A DNA stretch of 64,000 nucleotides from Olivibacter domesticus (GTDB lineage: Bacteria > Bacteroidota > Bacteroidia > Sphingobacteriales > Sphingobacteriaceae), in assembly GCF_900109575.1 (NCBI RefSeq), contig NZ_FOAF01000002.1:496001-560000 (forward strand), read 5' to 3'. The notes below the pieces were generated by a model. It was not told the DNA's origin, searched no databases, and saw only the letters and a program-made list of their open reading frames with translations. This document shows positions 7,803 to 17,002 of this stretch, piece by piece (the first letter of the stretch is position 1; each line of letters opens with the position of its first letter). Made by a program: the position numbers and the translations under genes.

Positions 7803-9790
7803 TTGGGCACAAATAGAACGCTGTTAGCGGCTATAATGCCATTTGCATCTTCATTACTAAGTTCTACATAGCACTTTTTTTCATCGACAATTACAAAATT
7901 GCCCAGTTTAAGCCAATCTCCTGAAGTTTGGCCCTCTATTTTAACGGCTGTTAAGTCAATTGCCTTTTTTATTTCTTGTTTCCCATCGTGAATCTTATAA
8001 GTAACATGCGTGCTTGATCCGTCCAATTTTGGAAAATAGGTATAGATATCATAATTCCCCCGCTCTATACTGCCTGGTCTAAACTGGGCTGTGCTCAGTT
8101 TTTTATTATCCGGTGCGATCAAATAGGCAGATCCATAACCTCCTCTTTGTTCTTCTTGCCAACTACCGGATAGAATGACCTGTTGTTTATTTCTACTATC
8201 AATCCATACATCTACTTTTCTACCATCTCCTTTTGGATTATTTTCCCAAAGTGTTTTTATTCCCGCTAAAGGAACGTCTTGTACAGCTGATTTGGAATCA
8301 ATGGCCAGGCAAGCCGCGAAAGCAGCTGATTGTCCCAATACCATAAAAACAGGTTCCATACGAATAGAACCATAAGCGATATGACTAGCCGATAAACAAA
8401 CCGGAACTAGCAGATTAGAGACCTCATTTCTTTTAGGAATAATGGAACGATAGGAAATTGGAAATGGAGGAAACCCTCCCACCTCCACATTTCCTTCGTT
8501 TTTCACCATACCATTCACCACGAGTCGATCACAATTATGAGAATCCATGGTATATGCCGCATAGCCTACGTCATCTTTTATGACTTCTTTACCTTGACAA
8601 TGATTTTGTGTCATCACCAGTTCACCGATCATCCGCCGGGCCTCTCTGATATACAGTTGTGGGCTCCAATTTTCATTATCGGTATATTCATCCCTTGGAT
8701 AACCCCATTTCAACATCTCCTTTCTGACCTTTTCAGGTACGGAAGGATCATGACCCACAAAGTATAATAGTCCTTTTGTATAATCTTCATGCGCTTGAAT
8801 GATTTCCTTTCGTCGTTTGTAATCGGCTTCTGGATAGTCCCAATTCATGCCAATCATATCTGTTGAGAAGCCATTTCTGTTATTGATATCCGTTTTTCCA
8901 TTAGGCATCCGACTCCAGATAAACACATCATTCAACCCTTTCCAGGGATATTTTTCCTTCCATCTCTTCAGCAGTTCGTAGCGAGTAGGATCATAATTAG
9001 CTGGCTTGTTAATAGGAATACTATTTTCGGGTACATTGCTTAAACAAATTCGGAAATTGTAAGCCTGGACCTTTCGATCACCTGTGCCGTTTGACTGCAA
9101 CTCTTTAGGACTTATACCCCACAATAATCCACTGTTTTTATTTCCCTTCTCAATATAGGGATCAATATTATCAGGGAATTGATGCCCATCCATTAACTGG
9201 ATACCATTAATGGTTTCTCCGTAAGTGGCATTATCTTCTCTGCCTACGTGATAAGAAACTCCGGCTTTTGCCATTAAATCGCCCTCATAGGAACAATCGA
9301 TAAACATTTTAGCATTAATGGAAACCACGTTCTCTAAAGATTTACCAAGGGGAAGCACTTCAATTGCCTTAATAATAGCGTCTTTTTTATTTACCTTACT
9401 AAGCGTATGCTCATAAAGAACTTTTACTTGAGCGGCCTGTATATAACTTTGAAAAATACTGTCTGCCACTTTTGGTTCAAAGATCCACTGTTCAAACTTA
9501 TCATAGTGCTGCCCAATCTTTCTGTAAAAGTCCAACGCTAAACCTTTCACCACATATTTATTCCCAATATCCGTATATCCCAGGCCTCCTGAACTCATTC
9601 CACCCAAGCGCTTTCCAGGTTCTACCAGTAGTACGGATTTGCCAGCCTTGGCAGCTGTATAAGCTGCTATTACGCCGGCTGAGGTACCGCCATAGATGCA
9701 GATGTCATAATTATTCTTATCCTGTGCCCGCAATTCAACCTTAATTAAAACCAAGACTACTAGACAGAAAAATTTTATATTTTTTATCAT
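7793..9790 (-). CDS. Secreted FAD-dependent oxidoreductase (FAD_oxidored / xanthan-lyase-associated type)
   Basis: A 665-residue protein with a signal peptide (about 1-22, ending ELRAQ). A Rossmann FAD-binding start follows: DICIYGGTSAGVIAAYTAAK with GxxxxG spacing, the acidic end of strand two at VLLVEPG, then GGMSSGGLGYTDIGN. MFIDCSYEGDLMAKAGVSYHVGRE is characteristic of the FAD-dependent oxidoreductases found next to SusC/SusD pairs, some fused to xanthan-lyase-type domains. The last 130 residues look like a beta-rich accessory domain. It follows susD by 20 bp, so it is probably the enzyme of that utilisation unit, acting in the periplasm or outside the cell on an unknown substrate. Confidence 0.88.
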   Translation of the reverse strand: MIKNIKFFCLVVLVLIKVELRAQDKNNYDICIYGGTSAGVIAAYTAAKAGKSVLLVEPGKRLGGMSSGGLGYTDIGNKYVVKGLALDFYRKIGQHYDKFEQWIFEPKVADSIFQSYIQAAQVKVLYEHTLSKVNKKDAIIKAIEVLPLGKSLENVVSINAKMFIDCSYEGDLMAKAGVSYHVGREDNATYGETINGIQLMDGHQFPDNIDPYIEKGNKNSGLLWGISPKELQSNGTGDRKVQAYNFRICLSNVPENSIPINKPANYDPTRYELLKRWKEKYPWKGLNDVFIWSRMPNGKTDINNRNGFSTDMIGMNWDYPEADYKRRKEIIQAHEDYTKGLLYFVGHDPSVPEKVRKEMLKWGYPRDEYTDNENWSPQLYIREARRMIGELVMTQNHCQGKEVIKDDVGYAAYTMDSHNCDRLVVNGMVKNEGNVEVGGFPPFPISYRSIIPKRNEVSNLLVPVCLSASHIAYGSIRMEPVFMVLGQSAAFAACLAIDSKSAVQDVPLAGIKTLWENNPKGDGRKVDVWIDSRNKQQVILSGSWQEEQRGGYGSAYLIAPDNKKLSTAQFRPGSIERGNYDIYTYFPKLDGSSTHVTYKIHDGKQEIKKAIDLTAVKIEGQTSGDWLKLGNFVIVDEKKCYVELSNEDANGIIAANSVLFVPKNN

Positions 9791-9810
9791 TTTTACACAA
9801 ATTTATTTTA

Positions 9811-11271
9811 TTAATAACCAGGATTTTGGTCGCTCGGGCTCAAGGCATTGTTATTGTCCATCTCCACTTTAGGAATAGGCCATAAAAAATGACTGTCACT
9901 TACTGTTTTCCCTTTCGCCGATTGGATAATCGATCGCACGCCATCGCTACCCAAACGTTTTAGATCGTTCCACCGTTTGCCTTCTACCATAAACTCATAA
10001 GCCCGTTCTTGCATAACAGCATCACGAAAAGATTGCTGGTTTAATCCTGCCCAATCGACTTGCGGATTAGACGTATTAACGTCAACCCCATAAGCACGCC
10101 GCCTAATTTTATTCAAGGCATCGTAAGCTTCTGGAGAGGGCCCTCCTTCTAATTGGTTGGCCGCCTCTGCGTAAATCAACAATACATCGGCATAACGAAG
10201 CACCGGCATATCATTAGCACTGGCATCAACAGCTACCGACGCTAAATCTTTAAATTTTCTAAATTGATAAGGTTCATTGGCTGGAAGCTGAACAAGTGCG
10301 CCTGTTGATCGATGGATATAGGAATCGTAAAGATTAAATTCTTTTCGTAAATCGTTATCCGACCAATTGGCAATTAAAGGAAAAGTTTCCCGCGCATAAA
10401 TGGTACGGAAGCCAAAGGGGGCATAGAGTGTGTTTTCTCCGTGTATATATACCAAATATTGAAAACCAAGACCACCCAAAGATGAATATTTAAAGGAAAA
10501 AACATCTTCCGTGCTTGTTACCACACCTGCTCCAAAAACTTGCTCGAAATCATTGACAGTAGAAACAGGCACCAATTGATAAACTCCTGCATCCATTACC
10601 TCCTTTGCTGTATCTCGTGCCTGCTCCCAATTCTCCATTGTTAGATACACATAAGCTAACAACGTCTTTGCTGTCCATAAACTAGGTCGTCCGGGAATTG
10701 ATACCGTAGGTGGTAAATCGGTACTTGCAATGGTTAAATCAGAAATAATTAAATTATATACCTCCGCGTCAGTACCTCTAGGCAAATCTGCAGGGTCATT
10801 TAGCGACTGTCTTATAGGTACACCACCCCAATTTCTAACTAAATCAAAATAGGCCAAAGCCCTAAGAAACCGAGCTTCCGCCAATAACTGGCTTTTCTTA
10901 TTATCATCCATACTGATGGGTGGTACTCGTTCCAACACCGTATTCGCCCTTAAAATAGCTTGATAAGCAAACCTCCAAATAGTTTCGGCACGACCGATAT
11001 TGGCACCATCAAGCCCGTTATACTCACTTACTGGGCCAAACGAACCTCTGCCATTAGCGTAGTCCGAACAGGATTCCGTTAATAACATATAAAAACCTCC
11101 GTAATAACCTAATTCCCTAAACGGTGCATAGATAGCATTTACGGCTGTTTCGGCATCTTGGGCTGTTTGATAAAAATTTTCCTCCGATAGCCGATCTTTT
11201 GGAACTTCCTCCAAGGTTTTACTGCAAGCAGTAAATAAAATGATCGAAAATATATATATAAGCTTTTTCAT
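9811..11271 (-). CDS. SusD/RagB-family nutrient-binding lipoprotein
   Basis: Partner lipoprotein of the SusC at 11532-14816. The signal MKKLIYIFSIILFTAC ends in a lipobox cysteine at residue 16, followed by SKTLEEVPKDRLSEENFYQTAQD, a standard SusD opening. The TPR-like part carries ARFLRALAYFDLVRNWGGVPI, and the C-terminus has MPVLRYADVLLIYAEAANQ and ERAYEFMVEGKRWNDLKRLG. The length of 486 residues is typical. It is separated from its susC by an unusually long 260 bp gap containing a partial duplication of its own leader, and is followed after 20 bp by the FAD oxidoreductase gene. Confidence 0.95.
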   Translation of the reverse strand: MKKLIYIFSIILFTACSKTLEEVPKDRLSEENFYQTAQDAETAVNAIYAPFRELGYYGGFYMLLTESCSDYANGRGSFGPVSEYNGLDGANIGRAETIWRFAYQAILRANTVLERVPPISMDDNKKSQLLAEARFLRALAYFDLVRNWGGVPIRQSLNDPADLPRGTDAEVYNLIISDLTIASTDLPPTVSIPGRPSLWTAKTLLAYVYLTMENWEQARDTAKEVMDAGVYQLVPVSTVNDFEQVFGAGVVTSTEDVFSFKYSSLGGLGFQYLVYIHGENTLYAPFGFRTIYARETFPLIANWSDNDLRKEFNLYDSYIHRSTGALVQLPANEPYQFRKFKDLASVAVDASANDMPVLRYADVLLIYAEAANQLEGGPSPEAYDALNKIRRRAYGVDVNTSNPQVDWAGLNQQSFRDAVMQERAYEFMVEGKRWNDLKRLGSDGVRSIIQSAKGKTVSDSHFLWPIPKVEMDNNNALSPSDQNPGY

Positions 11272-11443
11272 CTGTATATAATTTGCTTTGTTAAGGCGAT
11301 GAAGCTATCATGATTTATTTTTCACTTTTTGTATGTTTTTCAGCAACGTTCAAGAGGACGCTACGCTTAGTTCATTTCACTGTGTGATTGGCAAATCATG
11401 ATGGTTTCATCTGTATAAATTGTTTTTTAATGGCCATGAAGCT
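11268..11443. repeat. Duplicated susD leader with inverted repeat between susC and susD
   Basis: Bases 11268-11306, which include the susD start codon, recur imperfectly at 11407-11443. The second copy keeps an ATG-AAA start that reaches a stop after four codons. Within the same stretch a 19 bp inverted repeat (11298-11316 with 11393-11411, about three mismatches) could fold the susC-susD spacer into a long hairpin. It may be a vestige of recombination or an RNA element tuning susD expression relative to susC. Confidence 0.55.
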
Positions 11444-11531
11444 TGCGTGAGCTTTTTATATCTTTTTTAGCGTAATACCTCATGCAGATCATTTTTTAAG
11501 TTTAAATAATTTAGGCTAAAGCATTTACAAT

Positions 11532-14500
11532 TCAAAATGTAGCACTTACTCCAATTGTAAAAGTTTTGGCTACAGGATAACTGGTTTGATCAATCCCCAA
11601 TGTAGTGGCCGAACCACTGGTGCGTGTACTTACTTCGGGATCGTACCAAGAATAATCAGTAATGGTTAGGAGATTTTGGCCGCTCACGTACAATTGCAAG
11701 GTTTTAATCTTCGTACTTTTGGCCATAGGAATGCTGTAACCAAGTCGGATATTTTTTAAACGGATAAACGAACCATCTTCTACAAAACGGTCAGATTCTC
11801 GAAAACTGGACCCAACACTAATAGCTGGGTAAGGTGCATTGGAATTAGCATTCTCAGGTGTCCATCTATTTAATATGTCCGCAATCTGGTTCTCCCCGAA
11901 ATTAAAGGAATTTGCTTGATTCGATAAATTAAAATTAAATAGATCTGCACCCTGCACACCTTGGATAAATATATTCAGTGAAAAATTCTTATAGCTCAGA
12001 TTATTATTAAATCCGAAAATAAAATCCGGGTTAGGGTTACCTAAAATGGTCCGATCCTCATTATTAATTACACCATTTCCATCGAGATCTCGATATTGTA
12101 TACGTCCCTGTTCATTCAAACCATCTTCCAAAAATCCGTAGAATACACCCACCGGTTGTCCTTCACGAACTAAATTCGGACTGATGCTCAGTGGAATAAG
12201 TAATGATGCACCAAAGACATCAGAATGGTTGGCCAACTCAATTACCTTGTTTCGATTGGCTGAAAAATTCACGGAAGCGTCCCATTTAAATACGCCGCGT
12301 GAAATATCGGCGCCTAAGTCAAATTCAAAACCGCTGTTTCGAATTCGACCGATATTTTGCATCTGATTTTGGTAACCCGTTGAAGTTGCCTGCGGAACGC
12401 TCGCTAATAAATCTCTTGTATTCTTGATATAGTAGTCTGCCGTCAAACGCAAGCGTTCATTAAATAACCCCAAATCAAAACCAATATTGGTCTGCGTAGT
12501 GGTTTCCCATTTCAAATCAGGATTGGGACGTGTATTACCTGGTGCAAAACCGGTATTCAAGGCATCACCAAGGATAATATTAAAGCCAGAGAGAACATTT
12601 AAGGATCCATATGGCGATATGGCTGTATTCCCCGATTGCCCCCAACTGGCCCTGAGTTTTAAATTAGAGATACTCGCAATATCCTTCAAAAATTCTTCTT
12701 CTTTTAGCCGCCAGCCAAAGGCCGCTGAAGGAAAATAACCCCATTGGCTACTCGTTCCAAAACGAGAGGAGCCGTCGGCCCGTATACTCGCTGTTAACAG
12801 ATATCTGTTTTTATAACTATAGTTTGCTCTAAATAACCCTGAAATCAGCTTCCATTCATTGATAGTTGATTCAGGCGTGCCAATTACCGTTCCGGAAGAA
12901 AGATTATTGTTCTGCAATACATCGGAGATAAAGCCACTGGCACCTGATATGTTTGTAGAGGTATTTTCTGACTGATAGGTTACCCCGGCAGTTAAATCAA
13001 GCTGATGGACGTCGAAGGACTTCGTATAAGTTAGAATATTTTCATTAAGAAAGTTGGTTCGTGTATCGTATCGTGTTTCTGCATTTCCCGCTGGTGTAGA
13101 ACGAATAAGCCGCGAAGAATAATAATCTCTTTTTGAATTAGCATAATCAATACCAGCAGATACTTTCAATGTTAAACCTTCGAAAAAAGTATACTGTAAA
13201 CCAAGGTTTGCTAATACACCGCTACCAGTGGTTTTGTTTAACCGTTCCTTTGCTAAGGCTACGGGATTCTCCGCAGCATTGGAACTAAAGGAATAAGGTA
13301 CTACATTAGAATAATTTCCGTTTTCATCGTAAACAGGTATTGTTGGAGGAGCAGCTAAAGCAGCAGATACCACGCCCGAACCTCTTGATTGATTATCATT
13401 TGTAATAGCATTATTGATGGTGCGACTCAATATTGTGCTCAGATTCACTTTAAACTTGTCTGATACCTGTTGCTCCAGGTTAGAACGTAAAGAACCTCTT
13501 TTGTAACCCGAGTTTATTACGATACCATCTTGTCCAAAATAACTTCCTGAAACAGAATAACGCGTTTTATCATTTCCACCGGCAATATTTAAACTATGGT
13601 TCTGAATGGGAGCTGTACGAAAAATCGCATCTTGCCAATCAGTTCCTTCACCGAAATCATTGATCTGTTCTTGGGTAAAATAGGCTGGCGCATTGTCATT
13701 GCGAGCCCGTTCGTTCGCTATTTCGGCAAACTGTTGGGCATTTAAGAGGTCTATTGTTTTTACCACATTCTGGAATCCCACATAACTGTTGATGGAAACC
13801 TGATTCACATCTTTCTTTCCACTTTTGGTAGTGATGATCACTACACCATTCGCTCCGCGCGAACCATATATAGCCGTTGCGGAAGCGTCCTTCAATACTT
13901 CCATTGATTCGATATCCGAAGGATCAAGAATAGTGGGACTACCCGATAGCGCAAAACCATCTACAACATAAAGCGGCTCATTACTTCCCAGCAAAGAATT
14001 CCCTCCTCTTATACGTACGTTCATGCTTGTACCCGGTGCACCTGACCCTTGTATCACTTGGACGCCAGCACTCCTGCCTGTTAAACTTTGCATGGCATTA
14101 GTAGAAGGTAAAGCGGTTATATCTTCCGATTTTACCGAAGAAACAGAACCAGTTAGGTCCCCTTTACGAACCGTTCCATACCCCACCACAACGACTTCAT
14201 CCAAAGCGGCTTCTTGGGGCATCATACTAACGTTAATCGCTGCCTGCCCCGAAACATTTATTTTCTGACTAGCGTATCCCGTATAAGAAAAAACGATTAC
14301 TGCATCATGTAGCACCTTTAATTCATAATTCCCTTGATTGTTGGTAGATGTTCCCCTTAATGGAGATCCTTTTACAGTTACTGAAACACCTATTAAGGGC
14401 TGCTGCTTTTCATCTACAACTTTTCCCCGCAATGTTTGTTGCACCTGTTGATTTGATAAATTAATGGTTTTCTGTCGCTCTAGCACAATCACCTTATTTC

Positions 14501-14816
14501 TCCTAATCTCATAGGCAATATTTTTATTCCTTAGCAGATATTCCAAGGCCTCCTCTAGTGAAGCGTCTTTAAAATTTACTGCTACTCGCTCTTTATCATT
14601 CAACAGCTCATTACTATAAAATACCGTAAGGCCCGTTTGCTTTTTTATAATACCAAAGAGCTCGCTAAGTGTAATACTTTCACCTTTTACTGTTAGCTTA
14701 TATTGCGCTAATAGAGGATTGGCATAAAGTTCAAACTGAAAAAGTAGAAAAAAGGCAATAAATACCTTAGAAAAATGCAGATAATAGATTCTGCGATTGG
14801 TTCGTTTTCTTTGCAT
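11532..14816 (-). CDS. SusC-family TonB-dependent transporter with N-terminal STN signalling domain
   Basis: A 1094-residue outer-membrane transporter. After a signal peptide (to about residue 38) comes an STN domain (about 40-110: YKLTVKGESITLSELFGIIK, YSNELLNDKERVAVNF, EALEYLLRNKNIAYEI). Next are a carboxypeptidase-like domain (RGKVVDEKQQPLIGVSVTVKG), DEVVVVGYGTVRKGDLTGSV, a plug with VRIRGGNSLLGSNEPLYVVDG, and a barrel ending FTIGVSATF. The STN domain normally touches a FecR-type anti-sigma factor; the gene directly upstream encodes FecR, preceded by an ECF sigma factor. This suggests substrate import turns on its own operon by trans-envelope signalling. Confidence 0.96.
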   Translation of the reverse strand: MQRKRTNRRIYYLHFSKVFIAFFLLFQFELYANPLLAQYKLTVKGESITLSELFGIIKKQTGLTVFYSNELLNDKERVAVNFKDASLEEALEYLLRNKNIAYEIRRNKVIVLERQKTINLSNQQVQQTLRGKVVDEKQQPLIGVSVTVKGSPLRGTSTNNQGNYELKVLHDAVIVFSYTGYASQKINVSGQAAINVSMMPQEAALDEVVVVGYGTVRKGDLTGSVSSVKSEDITALPSTNAMQSLTGRSAGVQVIQGSGAPGTSMNVRIRGGNSLLGSNEPLYVVDGFALSGSPTILDPSDIESMEVLKDASATAIYGSRGANGVVIITTKSGKKDVNQVSINSYVGFQNVVKTIDLLNAQQFAEIANERARNDNAPAYFTQEQINDFGEGTDWQDAIFRTAPIQNHSLNIAGGNDKTRYSVSGSYFGQDGIVINSGYKRGSLRSNLEQQVSDKFKVNLSTILSRTINNAITNDNQSRGSGVVSAALAAPPTIPVYDENGNYSNVVPYSFSSNAAENPVALAKERLNKTTGSGVLANLGLQYTFFEGLTLKVSAGIDYANSKRDYYSSRLIRSTPAGNAETRYDTRTNFLNENILTYTKSFDVHQLDLTAGVTYQSENTSTNISGASGFISDVLQNNNLSSGTVIGTPESTINEWKLISGLFRANYSYKNRYLLTASIRADGSSRFGTSSQWGYFPSAAFGWRLKEEEFLKDIASISNLKLRASWGQSGNTAISPYGSLNVLSGFNIILGDALNTGFAPGNTRPNPDLKWETTTQTNIGFDLGLFNERLRLTADYYIKNTRDLLASVPQATSTGYQNQMQNIGRIRNSGFEFDLGADISRGVFKWDASVNFSANRNKVIELANHSDVFGASLLIPLSISPNLVREGQPVGVFYGFLEDGLNEQGRIQYRDLDGNGVINNEDRTILGNPNPDFIFGFNNNLSYKNFSLNIFIQGVQGADLFNFNLSNQANSFNFGENQIADILNRWTPENANSNAPYPAISVGSSFRESDRFVEDGSFIRLKNIRLGYSIPMAKSTKIKTLQLYVSGQNLLTITDYSWYDPEVSTRTSGSATTLGIDQTSYPVAKTFTIGVSATF

Positions 14817-14902
14817 AATTGAGTGTTTACTCGGTTATTAGATTAGATTCACTATAACCACACTGAAGAATGCAAAACGGGTGAAGAAAAAATATTTTTT
14901 AT

Positions 14903-16054
14903 TTACCAAAGGTGTAAACCGTCTTGGCGAAGTTGGTAATGGATGCCAGTCGTTGTTTGCAGATCTTTTAAGAAGCCATCTAAATCTTTCTTGTCAAGCA
15001 ATCCGGTAATTGGTTTCTTTTTCAAGTTATTGTTATCAAAAATGACTGCAACATCAAACCAACGGTGCATGATCTTACCTATTTCCTGTAGCGAAGTATG
15101 ACGAAAATAATATAGTCCATCTTTCCATGCGATTATTTCGTTTATATCGAAAGATTCTTTCAAAAAGCCATTTAATGGATTATATATACCCTTATTTCCA
15201 GGGGAAAGCAACATAACTTCACCCGTTGGCGCTTCCATTTTTACCTTTCCCTCTAAAAGAGCGGTGCTTACATCTTCATTTCCATAAGCATTTAGGTTAA
15301 ACTTTGTACCCAGCACATGCACCTTGGCCTTTGCCGTGTGTACCACAAATGGCGCTTGCACATTTTGAGCTATTTCAAAATAAGCCTCTCCCTCCAAATA
15401 TACTTTTCTTGATGGGCCAGAAAAAGTCATCGGAAATTTCAGTTGAGAGGAAGAATTGAGCCAAACTTTCGTTCCGTCTGCTAGCACAAGTTTATAATCT
15501 TTAGTGGCCGGAACAATAAGTGTATTTGTTTTCTCTGATCTATCGGAATTACTATAAATCAGGGCATCGCCTTCTTTCTTAATGGTATTACCGGCTATTT
15601 CTATAGCATCATTTTTCTGATCTAAATGCAGTACCTTTTCATTATCGCCTACGATTAATTGTATCGCTATGTCTCCCTTCTTCCCCGTTGTTGATAGCAT
15701 GTCATCTACTTTCGATAGGTTGTTATCGACTGAATCTTGAACTAAATAGCCATAAAAGAAACCTCCTCCAACCAATATTAGAAAAACAGCTGCAGCATAA
15801 GGAAACCATTGCCTTCGTTGGCTATCATGATCGGATTCCTTTAATTGTTGCTTTACCCTGGAAAGATCGTCCCCCACTTCCAGCTTATCTGTAAAAGCGA
15901 TGAGATTGCTTTCTTCCTTTTCCAATTCTTCCCAAAGTTTACGACCTTCAGGATATTGTAATAGCTGCTCTTGCAACCACTTATTTTCTTCTTTAGTGAT
16001 TACACCCATTGTTTTCTCTAGGTAGAGCCTGCGTATGTCTTCCTCTGTTATCAT
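14903..16054 (-). CDS. FecR-family anti-sigma factor
   Basis: A 383-residue single-pass inner-membrane regulator. The cytoplasmic N-terminus (about 1-80; MITEEDIRRLYLEKTMGVITKEE) should bind the sigma factor. One membrane helix follows at about 85-105 (WFPYAAAVFLILVGGGFFYGYL). The periplasmic FecR domain carries LADGTKVWLNSSSQLKFP, VYLEGEAYFEIAQ and VHVLGTKFNLNAYG, and a DUF4974-like C-terminal domain (about 300-383) interacts with the STN domain of the transporter. It sits 39 bp after the sigma gene and 86 bp before the STN-SusC gene, a classic cell-surface signalling arrangement. Confidence 0.95.
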   Translation of the reverse strand: MITEEDIRRLYLEKTMGVITKEENKWLQEQLLQYPEGRKLWEELEKEESNLIAFTDKLEVGDDLSRVKQQLKESDHDSQRRQWFPYAAAVFLILVGGGFFYGYLVQDSVDNNLSKVDDMLSTTGKKGDIAIQLIVGDNEKVLHLDQKNDAIEIAGNTIKKEGDALIYSNSDRSEKTNTLIVPATKDYKLVLADGTKVWLNSSSQLKFPMTFSGPSRKVYLEGEAYFEIAQNVQAPFVVHTAKAKVHVLGTKFNLNAYGNEDVSTALLEGKVKMEAPTGEVMLLSPGNKGIYNPLNGFLKESFDINEIIAWKDGLYYFRHTSLQEIGKIMHRWFDVAVIFDNNNLKKKPITGLLDKKDLDGFLKDLQTTTGIHYQLRQDGLHLW

Positions 16055-16093
16055 TTTTACTATTACACGGATAACCTGAATTCAGGTTAATAC

Positions 16094-16636
16094 TTATTCC
16101 CTCTTTTTTATTTTGTCACGAAGATTTTTCAATCCGATTTTTAAATGTGTCTTTAAGGAGTTAATACTTATTCCCATCGCATTTGCAACATCCTGATATT
16201 TTTTATCTTCCAGATAAACAAGACTGATAGCTTCTCTTCTTTGTTTGGGTAATCTATCCAAATTGGTTTCCAATCTTTTATAGACTTGTTCCCTCAGTTC
16301 GTGATCTGCTACGTAATCTGTTTCTCGTATATGTTCCTCATAGTCAACTTCACGGCGTAATTTCGTTTCATTATTTCTGAGATAATTTAGGCACCTATTA
16401 TGTACAGACTTGTATAGATAGCTTTTTACATTTCCTTCTAAATATTCAAAACGTCTTTTCTCCCAAATTTCTATGAATAGATTTTGGACAATATCCTTGG
16501 CATTCTCTTCGTCCTTAAGAAATAGGAAGGCGTAACCGCAAAGCAGTTTATAGTATTTATGAAACAGTGCATCAAATGCTATTATGTTCCGGCTATTTAT
16601 TCCGGCAAGCAGTTGCGCGTCAGTTTTTGCTTCCAT
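16094..16636 (-). CDS. ECF RNA polymerase sigma factor (sigma-70 family, Bacteroidota FecI-like)
   Basis: A 180-residue sigma factor. Region 2 is DALFHKYYKLLCGYAFLFLK with the following NAKDIVQNLFIEIWEK. Region 4 is LPKQRREAISLVYLEDKKYQ and the helix-turn-helix VANAMGISINSLKTHLKIGL. It is the first gene of the minus-strand unit and should direct transcription of the downstream SusC, SusD and oxidoreductase genes once the FecR protein releases it. The 366 bp upstream gap is shared with the divergent SusC gene at 17003. Confidence 0.95.
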   Translation of the reverse strand: MEAKTDAQLLAGINSRNIIAFDALFHKYYKLLCGYAFLFLKDEENAKDIVQNLFIEIWEKRRFEYLEGNVKSYLYKSVHNRCLNYLRNNETKLRREVDYEEHIRETDYVADHELREQVYKRLETNLDRLPKQRREAISLVYLEDKKYQDVANAMGISINSLKTHLKIGLKNLRDKIKKRE

Positions 16637-16810
16637 AAATCGGCTTTTTAGGCAATGATGAATATAGATTATCGGAAAGACGGTTTACACTTCGGTTTAC
16701 GCCACTAAACTAATTCTTTTTTGGAAATTAACAATGCATCGTGAAAAAAAAACGCATATGATTCACTTTTTTTAAAAAATATTTTGATAAGTCTTTTTTT
16801 ATTATCTATC

Positions 16811-16838
16811 TTCGGGTACGTAACCGAAATTATAAACT
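16811..16838 (+). promoter_or_regulatory. Distal LacI-type operator of the plus arm
   Basis: TTCGGGTACGTAACCGAA (16811-16828) is an imperfect palindrome. The 21 bases at 16818-16838 (ACGTAACCG, one base, AATTATAAACT) recur with a single mismatch on the minus strand at 44207-44227, at the head of the opposing arm. The shared flank beyond the palindrome shows that the two promoters have a common origin. The likely ligand is the LacI protein encoded at 44285-45343. Confidence 0.75.
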
Positions 16839-16944
16839 CACACTGCGGAAATCACTTTATTGGAATGGGCTTAATGGCTGTAAATTGATCTATATGGATT
16901 TAGATATGCGAATACACGCTATTCTTCAGACATTTTTTAACATT

Positions 16945-16966
16945 TTAACGGTAACGTAACCGTTAA
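16945..16966. promoter_or_regulatory. Proximal LacI-type operator of the plus arm
   Basis: TTAACGGTAACGTAACCGTTAA is a 22 bp palindrome with only two unpaired positions, centred on ACGT as LacI/PurR-type operators are centred on CG. Its 14 bp core CGGTAACGTAACCG is the exact reverse complement of 44219-44232. It ends 36 bp before the SusC start codon, where a bound repressor would block transcription. Confidence 0.8.
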
Positions 16967-17002
16967 ACAAATGCAACCCTAAACTAACTTAAATTATTGA
17001 AT

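Larger units (their letters stand above)
16637..17002. other. Divergent promoter region between sigma factor and LacI-regulated SusC arm
   Basis: This 366 bp gap holds the promoters of two divergent units. The right half carries two LacI-type palindromes (annotated separately) in front of the plus-strand SusC gene. The left half has A/T-rich tracts at 16744-16800 and no feature I can assign. The ATG at 17003 was preferred over an in-frame TTG at 16997. Confidence 0.6.
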
